Shown one piece after another: positions 23,474 through 30,718 of a stretch of DNA of 30,718 bases. The notes beneath the pieces are model-generated. The model was not told the origin of the DNA. It ran no database searches and saw nothing but the letters and a program-made list of their open reading frames with translations. Source of the stretch: DSUN01 sp035527715 (GTDB taxonomy: Bacteria; Planctomycetota; PUPC01; DSUN01); NCBI GenBank assembly GCA_035527715.1, contig DATKZY010000165.1, forward strand, positions 1 to 30,718, in the 5' to 3' direction. How positions within the stretch are numbered: the stretch's first letter is position 1; every line of letters starts with the position of its first letter. A program made the translations under genes and the position numbers.

Positions 23474-24019
23474 CTACTCGAAGCGCTGGGCCAGGGCTGC
23501 CCGCGCCCGGTGAATAAGGGTCTTGACCGTGTTGACCGGGATGCCAAGCACGTCGGCGACCTCCTGGTAGCTCATCTGCTCGAAGGCGTACAGAACGATG
23601 GCCTCGCGCTGGCGCTCGGGAAGCTCCGTGATGAGGCCGCGGAGGCGGGCGAGGCGCTCGTCCCGCTCCGCCTGGTCGGCTGGCGAGGGCCCGCCCGACG
23701 GCGCGTCGGCCAGGTCGAGGCCGCTCTCGCGGATGACCCGCCGCCGCAGGCGCTCCGACTGGAGCCGGTTGAGGCAATGGTTCCGCGCGAGGCGGAAGAG
23801 CCAGGCTCGGAAGCGGCCCCGAGGGTCATACGTCCTCGCGGCGCGAGCCACGGCAAGGAACACCTCCTGGAGCACGTCCTCGGCCCCGTCCGCGCGGCCG
23901 AGCATCGTGCGAGCGAAGTTGTAGATGGGGACGTGATAGCGGTCGAAGAGCACGTCGAAGGCATCGGCGTCGCCCTCGCGGTACATCTGCACGAGATCGT
24001 CGTCGCCCAGGCTCGGCAC
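23474..24019 (-). CDS. ECF-type RNA polymerase sigma factor, 181 aa
   Basis: An alternative sigma factor that directs RNA polymerase to a small gene set. Region 2 is clear: DAFDVLFDRYHVPIYNFARTM, then AEDVLQEVFLAVAR and FRAWLFRLARNHCLNRLQ. Region 4 is LPERQREAIVLYAFEQMSYQEVA, followed by DVLGIPVNTVKTLIHRARAAL. There is no extra C-terminal domain. The GTG at 24019 is chosen because AGAGGA lies just upstream and MPSLGDDDLVQMYREGD is the usual beginning. It is the first gene of the sigma, anti-sigma, ATPase unit. A GAAACT..TGTTTG pair upstream could be the self-recognised promoter. Confidence 0.92.
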   Translation of the reverse strand: MPSLGDDDLVQMYREGDADAFDVLFDRYHVPIYNFARTMLGRADGAEDVLQEVFLAVARAARTYDPRGRFRAWLFRLARNHCLNRLQSERLRRRVIRESGLDLADAPSGGPSPADQAERDERLARLRGLITELPERQREAIVLYAFEQMSYQEVADVLGIPVNTVKTLIHRARAALAQRFE

Positions 24020-24060
24020 GGCTCGTCCTCTCGTCTGCTGCCGTGGTGTGCCGTTCCCTA

Positions 24061-24093
24061 CCTGTACAAACAGGCGAAGCGTGGAATAGTTTC
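24061..24093 (-). promoter_or_regulatory. Possible ECF-type autoregulated promoter and CCTGT..ACAGG palindrome
   Basis: On the minus strand, GAAACT (24088-24093) and TGTTTG (24067-24072) are 15 bases apart, a layout typical of ECF promoters. The -10 side overlaps a perfect palindrome CCTGT-TTGT-ACAGG (24061-24074) that could be an operator. Both are inferences from pattern only. The rest of 24020-24160 shows nothing recognisable. Confidence 0.35.
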
Positions 24094-24160
24094 AGGCGGC
24101 CGCCTTCGACTTCCTCTCCCCGGCCAGGGCCCAGGCAGGGGCGATGAGCAGGACGGACTG

Positions 24161-26695
24161 CTACGGCGCCGCGGGGCCGAAGCGGATCTCCCCGAAGCAC
24201 AGGGGCTCGCAGAAGCCGGTGCCGAGGTCGTTGGGCGACCAGAGGTAGAGGTGGGGGTTGCGGTTGCCCGCGTAGCGCTCGCGGCCGAAGTTCCCCGCCC
24301 ACACGCTGCCCGGCTTCGGGGCCGCTACGCCAAGCGACGCGAATGGGATGGCCAGCTCGGCTGTCCAGCGCTGGGCATCCTTGGCGATGTGAATCGCCGA
24401 CGTCCACTTCGTGTTCCAGGCCTTGTCCTCGGCTTCGGTGGCGGGGTCGTAGCCCTTGCGGGCGTCGTAGCGCGCATCGGGGGCAGCCCCCACGATGAAG
24501 TGGATGTACTGCGTCCGACGGCCGGCCGGGTCGAGGAACACCTCGACGCACTCGAGGTTCCAGATGTCCGCATCGTGGCCCTTCGGGTCGGTGCGCATCT
24601 TCTCGACGGCGGGCTCGACGCACTCGAAGGCGACGTAGAGGGTCTGGTCGTCGTAGAGCAGCCGCACGGTGGCGCCCACGGCCGCGGGGGCTCCGCTCAG
24701 GGGAGCGAGGGGCTGGGGCGCGGCTGCCTTCCAGAGGTCCTCCAGGCGGCCATCCATCTGCGGCGCGGCGGGGGCCCGGCTGGCCTCGATGCGCACCGGC
24801 CCCTTCTTCTGCTGCTGGAGGCCCCGCAGCATCGTGTCGAAATCCCAGTCCGCCGGCGGCCCGGTCCGCGAGTGCATGTGCCCGCCCTCCCGGATGAAGG
24901 CCACGACAGTGTCCAACCCGGGATACCACACGCGGGCGCGGGCTTTGTCGTAGTTGAGGGCCTTCTCCCGCCAGGCCTTCCAGGCGTCCACCTCGGCCTT
25001 CACTCGGAGCAGGGCCTCGACGGAAGGCTTGGCCATGTAGGCCCGGTAGAAGATGTACATGCGGGCGTTGATGGCCAGGTAGTCGAAGGCGTCGCGGGTG
25101 AGGCGGAGCCAGCCCTTTGCCCGTTCGGTCGTCGCCTGGGCCTCGGCGGCACGCAGCAGGCTCTCGAGCCGCGCGAGCACGGCCGGCGGGTAGCGGGTCG
25201 CAAACTCCGTCTCCGCGCGCGAGCAGCCGGGCAGGCGCGGGACCTCCTGCTCGAGGACGCTGTAGAGCAGGTTGAAGAAGCGGAGCATGGTGGGCGCGGC
25301 CTCGCCGTAGAGGCCGGCGCAGTACTCCGTCACCAGTGCGTCGGGGTCGAGGCTCGGGTCGCCCATCAGGCGGCCGGCGGCGTAGTAGGCGGGGCCTTCG
25401 AGCCCCCAGTCCTCGCCTCCGCCGCAGTAGTAGATGCCGATGACGTTGTGCTCGTGGAGCATGCGCAGTTCGTCGGCCACCTGCCTGGGGCTGAACTTCG
25501 GGCCGATGCCCGCCGGATGGTAGGTGCCCCAGTAGTAGACGTAGGTGGTCATCGCCCGCACCTTGTCCTTCCACGCGGCCAGCTTCTCGGGCGTGGGGCC
25601 GCAGACCTCGGCCACCACGTTGTCGCCAAAGCGGTCGAACTTCTTCGACGGCCAGGTGGTCGGGCCGTAGACCAGCAGGTGCACCGTGCGGTCGGGATAG
25701 CGCTTCGCGCATTCGTCAATGAGCCACTTGTGGGGCACGAGGATGCGCTCGCAGGGGTGGTCGGGGTCGGAGGCGTGGCCGAACTCCCAGCGGCGCGGCT
25801 TGCCGGGCGAGCCGGCCGTGTAGCTGTCGAGCGCCTCGCAGGCCGGGCAGCGGCAGGGCTGATAGCCGTCGCTCTGGCCCAGTTGCGCCCACTCGTAGCC
25901 CTCCGCGAACCGCTCGGTGAGGCCCTTCAACAGGAGTTGCTTGACCTCCTCGCTCGTCGCGCACAGGTGGTTCCTCTCGCTGGGCGAGCGTTTGCCCCCG
26001 ATGAGCGCGAAGTACTCGGGATGCGTGTCCTTGTACGTGGCGTAGGGCACCCAGACATTCCAGGTGTGGCCGCCGGCGGTGTAGATGCGGACGGCGGTGC
26101 GGAAGTTGTTGGCGAACGATGCGGGCGTTCCGACGCCGTAGAGGTAGCGGCCGTGGCCGTAGGCGAAGGCGGGCGTGGACTCGACGTTCAGGTCGTCGGG
26201 CACGCTCAGGCTGGCCGTCTTCGGCACCACCTCGCCTTGTGGCGAAGGCACAAGCCAGCGGACGCCCAGGAAGCGCTCGAGGAAGACCACCGCGGCGCGA
26301 GCCGTCCCCTTCGCCCCCAGATGCGTGCGGCCCGCCACGCCCGGCGTGTCGCGCCCGAGGAGGAACAGGCGCTGGCCCTTCACGACCAGGCGACAGCCGT
26401 CCCACTTCAGCCCGTTGGCGCTCACGCCGGCCGCGGCTGCCGCCTTCGATGGGCCAAGGACGATCTGTGGGCCCAGGCGCTGCTCGCGTTCGCTGGCGAG
26501 CGGCAGGTCGGCGCCCGTCGCCTTCTTGACATACTCCTGAAGCCAGCCGGCGGCCTTTCGCACCTGCTCGTCCGCGGGCTCGGGCAGCACGAGCGTCGCC
26601 GTCGCCTTGCCATCCTTCACCAGCTCGAGCGCGAGGGCGGCGGAGCCCACGCCGAGGAAGCACGCCAGCGTCGCGATCCTGCCTGGCCTCGACAT
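24161..26695 (-). CDS. Exported DUF4838 protein with C-terminal CBM9-like domain, 844 aa
   Basis: Predicted secreted carbohydrate-active protein. A signal peptide (MSRPGRIATLACFLGVGSAA) is followed by an N-terminal alpha/beta domain of the type found before family 20/67/84-like barrels (RKAAGWLQEYVKKATGADLP, IVLGPSKAA, AAVVFLERFLGVRWLVPSPQ). The DUF4838 barrel follows, with HPEYFALIGGKR, the cysteine-rich SDGYQPCRCPACEAL and the aromatic YVYYWGTYHP. The last 200 residues resemble carbohydrate-binding family 9 (DGRLEDLWKAA, LYDDQTLYVAFECVEP, LECVEVFLDP, ELAIPFASLG). The ATG at 26695 follows AGGAGC by 8 bases. The upstream in-frame extension crosses the cupin gene on another frame and is not real. 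It lies 47 bases after the cupin and probably shares its promoter. Confidence 0.8.
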   Translation of the reverse strand: MSRPGRIATLACFLGVGSAALALELVKDGKATATLVLPEPADEQVRKAAGWLQEYVKKATGADLPLASEREQRLGPQIVLGPSKAAAAAGVSANGLKWDGCRLVVKGQRLFLLGRDTPGVAGRTHLGAKGTARAAVVFLERFLGVRWLVPSPQGEVVPKTASLSVPDDLNVESTPAFAYGHGRYLYGVGTPASFANNFRTAVRIYTAGGHTWNVWVPYATYKDTHPEYFALIGGKRSPSERNHLCATSEEVKQLLLKGLTERFAEGYEWAQLGQSDGYQPCRCPACEALDSYTAGSPGKPRRWEFGHASDPDHPCERILVPHKWLIDECAKRYPDRTVHLLVYGPTTWPSKKFDRFGDNVVAEVCGPTPEKLAAWKDKVRAMTTYVYYWGTYHPAGIGPKFSPRQVADELRMLHEHNVIGIYYCGGGEDWGLEGPAYYAAGRLMGDPSLDPDALVTEYCAGLYGEAAPTMLRFFNLLYSVLEQEVPRLPGCSRAETEFATRYPPAVLARLESLLRAAEAQATTERAKGWLRLTRDAFDYLAINARMYIFYRAYMAKPSVEALLRVKAEVDAWKAWREKALNYDKARARVWYPGLDTVVAFIREGGHMHSRTGPPADWDFDTMLRGLQQQKKGPVRIEASRAPAAPQMDGRLEDLWKAAAPQPLAPLSGAPAAVGATVRLLYDDQTLYVAFECVEPAVEKMRTDPKGHDADIWNLECVEVFLDPAGRRTQYIHFIVGAAPDARYDARKGYDPATEAEDKAWNTKWTSAIHIAKDAQRWTAELAIPFASLGVAAPKPGSVWAGNFGRERYAGNRNPHLYLWSPNDLGTGFCEPLCFGEIRFGPAAP

Positions 26696-26742
26696 CTCCG
26701 TTGCTCCTGACTCTTCACTGTCTTCTGTCAACTGTCCACTGT
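26696..26742 (-). repeat. Short CAGT-type repeat between cupin and DUF4838 genes
   Basis: On the minus strand this 47-base gap reads as near-repeats of ACAGTGGACAGTTGACAGAAGACAGTG type. It resembles dispersed simple repeats seen between genes of many bacteria. No gene lies here. Confidence 0.5.
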
Positions 26743-27099
26743 CTACCGGTTTCGGCTCCCGTCGAACAGCTTCGGGTCGGGCGGGGCCTGGACCGAGACA
26801 CACGTGAGACCGTCGGGGCCGGCCACGGTGCCGTGGAACTCGCCCTCGGAGACCAGGATGACGTCGCCCGCCTCGATCGGCAGCTCCTTGTCGTCCAGGC
26901 GGATCACCCCGCCGCCTTCGAGGACGAAGATCAGGTCTTCGGAGCGATCGTGCGTGTGCTGGGTGAAGGCGACGCCGGGCGGGAACTTCGCATAGTTGAA
27001 CGTCAGGTGCTTCGCCCCGTTGTGCGGGCCGTAGACGTTCCGCGTGTCGCCTAGTCCCATGTCGAACCTGCGGCCGTCGGTGAGCTTGCGGATCTGCAT
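26743..27099 (-). CDS. Cupin-fold metal-binding protein, 118 aa
   Basis: A small single-domain cupin. The first cupin motif is visible as G(V)AFTQHTHDRSEDLIFVLEGGG, with H-x-H, a glutamate position and glycines. The second motif is IEAGDVILVSEGEFHGTV, supplying the last histidine. Such proteins bind a metal ion and may act as isomerases, dioxygenases or sugar sensors; the exact role cannot be set from sequence. The ATG at 27099 is preferred to an upstream in-frame codon because AAGGAGG (27106-27112) lies 6 bases before it. It is followed by the DUF4838 gene, so an accessory role in carbohydrate use is possible. Confidence 0.85.
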   Translation of the reverse strand: MQIRKLTDGRRFDMGLGDTRNVYGPHNGAKHLTFNYAKFPPGVAFTQHTHDRSEDLIFVLEGGGVIRLDDKELPIEAGDVILVSEGEFHGTVAGPDGLTCVSVQAPPDPKLFDGSRNR

Positions 27100-27161
27100 T
27101 CGGCACCTCCTTGCTGTGAGGGGCGACGTGCGCCCGAGATGAAGCCCAACACCTGCCAACG

Positions 27162-27190
27162 TATCTACGCTCTTTCCCGGCGCCTGTCAA
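27162..27190 (-). promoter_or_regulatory. Sigma70-like promoter for the cupin-DUF4838 pair
   Basis: On the minus strand: perfect TTGACA (27185-27190), a 17-base spacer, then TAGATA (27162-27167), about 60 bases before the cupin start. No clear promoter was found for the plus-strand gene that starts at 27335. Confidence 0.6.
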
Positions 27191-27334
27191 GCCTGGTCGC
27201 GGAGGCGAGACGACGAGGCGACCCAGTCGAGGGCCATGCGCGTCCACACCGGCACTTGCACGCAGCCTCGAAATATGGTCCTCTGTGCGCCGGTGCGTGA
27301 GTGCTCTCATCGGCCCCTCTTGGAGGTGCGTGAC

Positions 27335-28564
27335 GTGACGAAGCAAGCAGCAGTGGCGGTGTTGCTCGCGGCTCTGTGCCTGGCCGGGTGCGGGGCGCCG
27401 GGAACCAGGAATGCCGTGGCGACGTTCGCGGGCGACGTGTCGTTTCTCAAGGCGCATACCGATGCGATCGTGCTGTCGGACAAGGCGGGCCAGGCGCAGG
27501 TGGCGGTGGTGCCGCTGTACCAGGGCCGCGTGATGACGAGCACGGCAGGCGGCCCGGAGGGGACGAGTTACGGCTGGATCAACCGCAAGCTCGTCGCCTC
27601 GGGCGAGCGGAAGCCGCAGTTCAACGCCTTCGGGGGCGAGGACAGGATGTGGCTCGGCCCCGAGGGCGGCCAGTTCTCGATCTACTTCCCCAAGGGCGCG
27701 AGCGACAAGTTCGACTTCAAGGACTGGCAGGTGCCCGCGCCGATTGACTGGGGCGGCTGGGCCGTGGTGTCGAAGGACCCGACGAGCGCGCACTTCCGCA
27801 ACACCTTCTCGCTCATCAACTTCTCGGGGACCAAGCTGGACATCCAGGCCGACCGCTTCGTGCGGCTGCTCGAGCCGGCCGACGTGAAGAAGCACTTCGG
27901 CGTGGACGTGCCGTCCGGCGTCAAGGCGGTGGCCTACGAGAGCGACAACAACGTGAAGAACGCCGGCAGCAATGCCTGGGACAAGCGGACGGGCGCGGTG
28001 TCCATCTGGATCCTGTGCATGTACAATCCCTCGCCGGCGACGACGATCGTGATCCCATACGTCGAGGGGCCGGAGGAGAAGCTCGGGCCAATCGTGAACG
28101 ACACCTATTTCGGCAAGGTGGCGGCCAATCGGCTGAAGGCGAAGGGGGGCGTGCTCTTCTTCAAGGCCGACGGCTGCGAACGGGGGAAGATCGGCTTCAG
28201 CCCGAAGCGCGCCAAGCCGATCATCGGCAGCTACGACGCCGCGAACCACGTGCTCACCCTCGCCACCTACACCAAGCCCGAGGGCGCGACCGACTATGTG
28301 AACTCGATGTGGGAAATCCAGAAGGAGCCGTTCCGGGGCGACGTGGTGAACAGCTACAACGACGGCCCGACGCCTGCCGGCCCGCCCCTCGGCCCCTTCT
28401 ACGAGATCGAAAGCTCCTCCCCCGCCGCCTTCCTGAAGCCCGGCGAGAGCGTAAAACACTGCCACCGCACGCTCCACCTCCAGGGGGACGAGGCACAGCT
28501 CGACAGCCTTGCCAAGGCCGCGCTCGGGGTCGGCCTCGCCGAGATCAAGGACGCCCTCAAGTAG
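27335..28564 (+). CDS. DUF6786-family lipoprotein, 409 aa
   Basis: A predicted lipoprotein: the N-terminus MTKQAAVAVLLAALCLAGCG has a lipobox with acceptor Cys19. The mature part is all-beta, with FLKAHTDAIVLSDKAGQAQV at the start and MWLGPEGGQFSIYFPKG, WQVPAPIDWGGWAVVSKDP and TYTKPEGATDYVNSMWEIQ later. These match the DUF6786 family as I recall it. That family resembles the galactose-mutarotase-like fold in general plan, but no catalytic residues can be named. The GTG at 27335 follows GGAGG (27322-27326) by 8 bases. The next gene starts 13 bases after its stop and is also a lipoprotein, so the two are probably co-transcribed. Confidence 0.75.
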   Translation: MTKQAAVAVLLAALCLAGCGAPGTRNAVATFAGDVSFLKAHTDAIVLSDKAGQAQVAVVPLYQGRVMTSTAGGPEGTSYGWINRKLVASGERKPQFNAFGGEDRMWLGPEGGQFSIYFPKGASDKFDFKDWQVPAPIDWGGWAVVSKDPTSAHFRNTFSLINFSGTKLDIQADRFVRLLEPADVKKHFGVDVPSGVKAVAYESDNNVKNAGSNAWDKRTGAVSIWILCMYNPSPATTIVIPYVEGPEEKLGPIVNDTYFGKVAANRLKAKGGVLFFKADGCERGKIGFSPKRAKPIIGSYDAANHVLTLATYTKPEGATDYVNSMWEIQKEPFRGDVVNSYNDGPTPAGPPLGPFYEIESSSPAAFLKPGESVKHCHRTLHLQGDEAQLDSLAKAALGVGLAEIKDALK

Positions 28565-28577
28565 CGAGGAGAGCGCA

Positions 28578-30272
28578 ATGCACAGGCTGTGGAAGAGGGC
28601 CCGCGCCGCTGCCGGGAGAGTGCTCCTGGCCGCAATGGCTTCGGCACTGCTCGCCGCCTGCTCGTCCGAGTCCGACCAGGGCGCCGCAGCGAGGCGGGGC
28701 GAATACGAGTACGTCAAGTGGCGCGCCGACGGGGGCGCCGACCTCATCACCTTCGAGGACAAGGAGGTCATCTCCCTCAGCAAGGAGCAGCTCGGCACGA
28801 TGTTCGGCAAGGGCCAGCAGCCCTTCGCGGGCAAGCGCATCGCCGTCAGCGTGCTCAACAGCGGGCCGAAGGGCGGCATCTCCGGCCCGCTCTATCGCCT
28901 GCGACCCGCGTGGCAGGAGCTCACCGGGGCGAAGCTCGACATCGTGGAAGTCCCCATCGCCGAGTTGCTGAACAAGACGATGATGGACCTCCAGTTCGGC
29001 GGCGGCCAGTTCGACGGCTTTGTCGAGGCCGCCTGGTTCATGGGCGAGTACATCACCCCCGGATTCATCGTGCCCATAGACACCTTCCTGGCCGACAAGC
29101 GTTTCCCGCAGTGGAACCCCGACTGGCTCCCGCCCGCTCTCCAGGCCGTCTACACCTGGGAGGGCAAATGGTATGGCACCCTCAACGACAGCGATGGCCA
29201 AGTCCTCTACTGGCGCAACGACATCCTCGCCGACCCCGAATGGCAGAAGAAGTACAAGTCCGAGACCGGCAAGGACATGCCCTTCCCCGTCAAGACCTGG
29301 CAGGACGTGCTCGACATCGCCCGCTTCTTCAACGGCAAGAACTGGGACGCCAACGACTCCGAGCCCGACACCGGCATCGTGATGCACTTCCGCGTGAACG
29401 AGCAGGGCATGTTCCACTTCATGTCGCTCTCCGCGCCATTCGTCGTCCTCGGCGGCGACAAGGTAAACCGCGGCACCAACAACTACTGGTTCGACCCCGA
29501 GACCCTGGAGCCGCTCATCAACCAGCCCGGCCACGTCCGCGCCCTCGAGGTCCTCTACGAACTGTCGAAGTGCGGCCCTGCCGCCCAGTCGGCCTGGGAC
29601 CTCGGCACGGCCTGGGACTGGTTTCTCCGCGGCAAGGCCGTCTTCGTGTTCTCGTGGGGCGACGTGGGAGCCCTCGTGCAGGACGAGGCCCGCTCGAAGA
29701 TCAGGGGCAAGCTCGGCGCCGCCGCAATCCCTGGCTCCTGCGATGTTTACGACATGAACGCCAAGACCTGGCGAAAGCTCGACCAGCCGAACCTCGTCGG
29801 AAACACCGTCGGAGGCTCCTGGCACGGCGTCATCTCCGCAAAGTCCAAGAACCCCGAACTCGTCTACTCCCTCTACGCCCTCATGGCCACCGAGCCGGTG
29901 AGCCTGTGGAACGTCAACCGCGGATGGACAGGCGTGGACCCCGGCGCCCGCATCCACTTCCTCCCCCCCGACGGCACCGCCACCCTCAAGGGCTACCTCG
30001 ACGCCGGGTGGAACGAAGGCGACCTCAAGTTCTACCTGAAGGCCTATCACGACAACTTCTACGCCGCCACCATGCTCCCCTATCTCCGCATCAACGGCGC
30101 CGAGGAATACTGGCGGGCGCTCGACCAGAACCTGTCCGAGACCATGATCGGCCGCCTCAAGCCCCAGGAAGCCCTCGACCGCACGGCCAAGGAGTGGGAC
30201 GCCATCACCGACCGCCGCGGCCGCGACGCCCAGCTCAAGCAATACCAGCGCTCGGTCGGCTACAGGAAGTAG
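28578..30272 (+). CDS. Extracellular solute-binding lipoprotein of an ABC transporter (family 1, sugar type), 564 aa
   Basis: Predicted to capture a sugar or oligosaccharide for an ABC importer. The signal peptide ends in a lipobox with acceptor Cys28 (ALLAAC). The mature protein has the type I solute-binding pattern: RIAVSVLNSG.....PAWQELTGAKLDIVEVPIAELLNK, FDGFVEAAWFMGEYI, the hinge segment GKWYGTLNDSDGQVLYWRND, VKTWQDVLDIARFF, and GKAVFVFSWGDVGALV. At 564 residues it is longer than common sugar-binding proteins (400-450). GAGGAGA precedes the ATG by a few bases. No permease or ATPase gene follows; a strong inverted repeat does. It is therefore an orphan component here, either with partners elsewhere or used as a binding protein alone. 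Confidence 0.82.
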   Translation: MHRLWKRARAAAGRVLLAAMASALLAACSSESDQGAAARRGEYEYVKWRADGGADLITFEDKEVISLSKEQLGTMFGKGQQPFAGKRIAVSVLNSGPKGGISGPLYRLRPAWQELTGAKLDIVEVPIAELLNKTMMDLQFGGGQFDGFVEAAWFMGEYITPGFIVPIDTFLADKRFPQWNPDWLPPALQAVYTWEGKWYGTLNDSDGQVLYWRNDILADPEWQKKYKSETGKDMPFPVKTWQDVLDIARFFNGKNWDANDSEPDTGIVMHFRVNEQGMFHFMSLSAPFVVLGGDKVNRGTNNYWFDPETLEPLINQPGHVRALEVLYELSKCGPAAQSAWDLGTAWDWFLRGKAVFVFSWGDVGALVQDEARSKIRGKLGAAAIPGSCDVYDMNAKTWRKLDQPNLVGNTVGGSWHGVISAKSKNPELVYSLYALMATEPVSLWNVNRGWTGVDPGARIHFLPPDGTATLKGYLDAGWNEGDLKFYLKAYHDNFYAATMLPYLRINGAEEYWRALDQNLSETMIGRLKPQEALDRTAKEWDAITDRRGRDAQLKQYQRSVGYRK

Positions 30273-30336
30273 CTCCCCGCGGCCCTCGCCCAGCAGTCAG
30301 GCCCCACCGGCCCAGGCCGTGGCTCGCCCCCCCCCA

Positions 30337-30384
30337 ATTCACAGAATGCCAACTGCCTCTCTCAGGGGTTGGCATTCTGTGAAT
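30337..30384. repeat. Perfect 17-bp inverted repeat with 14-base loop
   Basis: Arms ATTCACAGAATGCCAAC (30337-30353) and GTTGGCATTCTGTGAAT (30368-30384) are fully complementary. The hairpin follows the solute-binding gene by 64 bases. No T-run follows it, so a plain intrinsic terminator is not supported. An operator, a repeat element or a bidirectional stop are alternatives. Confidence 0.9.
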
Positions 30385-30411
30385 CCCCGCCCGGACGCAG
30401 CCGGATCGCCG

Positions 30412-30465
30412 ATTCGCTCACAATGCCAACCCCGCCGGCGCGAGGGGCTTGGCACTCTGAGAAAT
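30412..30465. repeat. Second, degenerate copy of the TGCCAA inverted repeat
   Basis: A related hairpin reads CTCACAATGCCAACCCC ... GGGGCTTGGCACTCTGAG, about 28 bases after the first. The core CACA(G)AATGCCAA word is shared, so the two are probably copies of one element. Apart from these and the promoter below, 30273-30637 shows no gene. Confidence 0.65.
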
Positions 30466-30563
30466 CCCTCGGGATCACGCTCGCCCGCTCTCAACGCCTG
30501 ATGCCAGCCGTCCGCGGCGGCGTGGCCCAGCGACCCCGCGGTCTGCCTCTCGCTCGCCTTGTC

Positions 30564-30592
30564 TTGACACCCCTCCTCCCGCAGGGTATCAT
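30564..30592 (+). promoter_or_regulatory. Sigma70-like promoter for the right-edge gene
   Basis: A perfect TTGACA (30564-30569), a 17-base spacer and TATCAT (30587-30592), 45 bases before the GTG at 30638. Confidence 0.65.
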
Positions 30593-30637
30593 CGCAGCCG
30601 TGGTCGCCGCGTTGCTGTGTCGCCTGGGGGGATTCGT

Positions 30638-30718
30638 GTGGCCAAGCACCCCGCCAAGTGCCCGAAGTGCGGCAGCCGACTCGAGTACGAGTCGGCCGTG
30701 GACGAGAAGATCGTCTGC
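30638..30718 (+). CDS. N-terminus of a zinc-ribbon protein, cut by the window end
   Basis: Twenty-seven codons are visible: MAKHPAKCPKCGSRLEYESA, then VDEKIVC. The CPKCG knuckle and the final cysteine are the start of a zinc ribbon of the C-x2-C...C-x2-C type. The GTG start follows a run of six G (30626-30631) by 6 bases. The rest is outside the window, so the main domain is unknown. Such ribbons often precede kinase or regulatory domains in Planctomycetota, but this is only a possibility. Confidence 0.65.
   Translation, partial: MAKHPAKCPKCGSRLEYESAVDEKIVC

Noticed and set aside
22670..26710. Plus-strand open frame of 1346 codons
   Set aside because: It runs antisense to the sigma operon and the DUF4838 gene, has no family motif, and is a by-product of high GC.
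27256..27279. Promoter TTGCAC..TATGGT before the DUF6786 gene
   Set aside because: The spacer is only 12 bases, too short for a sigma70-type promoter.
26696..28879. Long N-terminal extension of the DUF4838 frame on the minus strand
   Set aside because: It overlaps the cupin on another frame and two plus-strand lipoprotein genes. A ribosome site and signal peptide place the start at 26695.
30337..30384. Standard intrinsic terminator after the solute-binding gene
   Set aside because: The stem is strong, but there is no run of T on either side.

Overview
This is a GC-rich chromosomal window of a probable uncultured Planctomycetota bacterium. That assignment is an inference. It rests on a PEP-CTERM sorting signal, a DUF4838 protein, a DUF4962/heparinase II-III lyase, a methyltransferase-like/PQQ-propeller fusion, a DUF6786 lipoprotein, an ECF sigma/zinc-finger anti-sigma pair, and dispersed intergenic repeats of a kind common in such genomes. 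Many promoters fit a -35 TTGAC(A/T/C), 16-17 bp spacer, -10 TA(N)3T pattern.

Region 1 (1-6831) looks accessory. A single-chain type IIG restriction-modification enzyme carries a poly-serine microsatellite and an 86-bp inverted repeat inside its reading frame, and its base composition changes sharply after the NPPY motif. Downstream lie a small antitoxin-like gene, a 24-codon remnant of a RelE/ParE-type toxin, and a near-identical second copy of the last 92 bases of the restriction gene. Next come about 500 bases of 200-bp tandem repeats, a PEP-CTERM protein, more of the same repeats, and a DUF6602 protein encoded directly after a tRNA-Leu(UAG).

Region 2 (6900-14221) holds large exported proteins: an 886-aa glycoside-hydrolase-like protein, a divergent propeller-like protein, and a 1085-aa exported methyltransferase-like/PQQ-propeller fusion.

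Region 3 (14257-21140) starts with a tiny membrane protein of the DUF6132 type. Its frame is interrupted by a TGA exactly where the family has its conserved Cys-Pro cysteine, so it is a candidate selenoprotein. A likely operon follows: beta-CASP metallo-beta-lactamase RNase, DUF432, MscS channel, CorA transporter, and a DUF4962/heparinase lyase. The last junctions overlap by 4 bases.

Region 4 (21145-24093, minus strand) is a likely operon: ECF sigma factor, zinc-finger anti-sigma with an added HTH-like domain, and a secretion ATPase with two GspF-like domains fused in front of the GspE motor. Region 5 (24161-27190, minus) is a cupin plus a DUF4838/CBM9-like protein. Region 6 (27335-30718, plus) holds a DUF6786 lipoprotein, an orphan solute-binding lipoprotein, a perfect 17-bp inverted repeat, and the start of a zinc-ribbon gene cut by the window end.

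The most promising undescribed item is the in-frame-TGA DUF6132 gene. The restriction-gene mosaic with its in-frame repeat insertion comes next.
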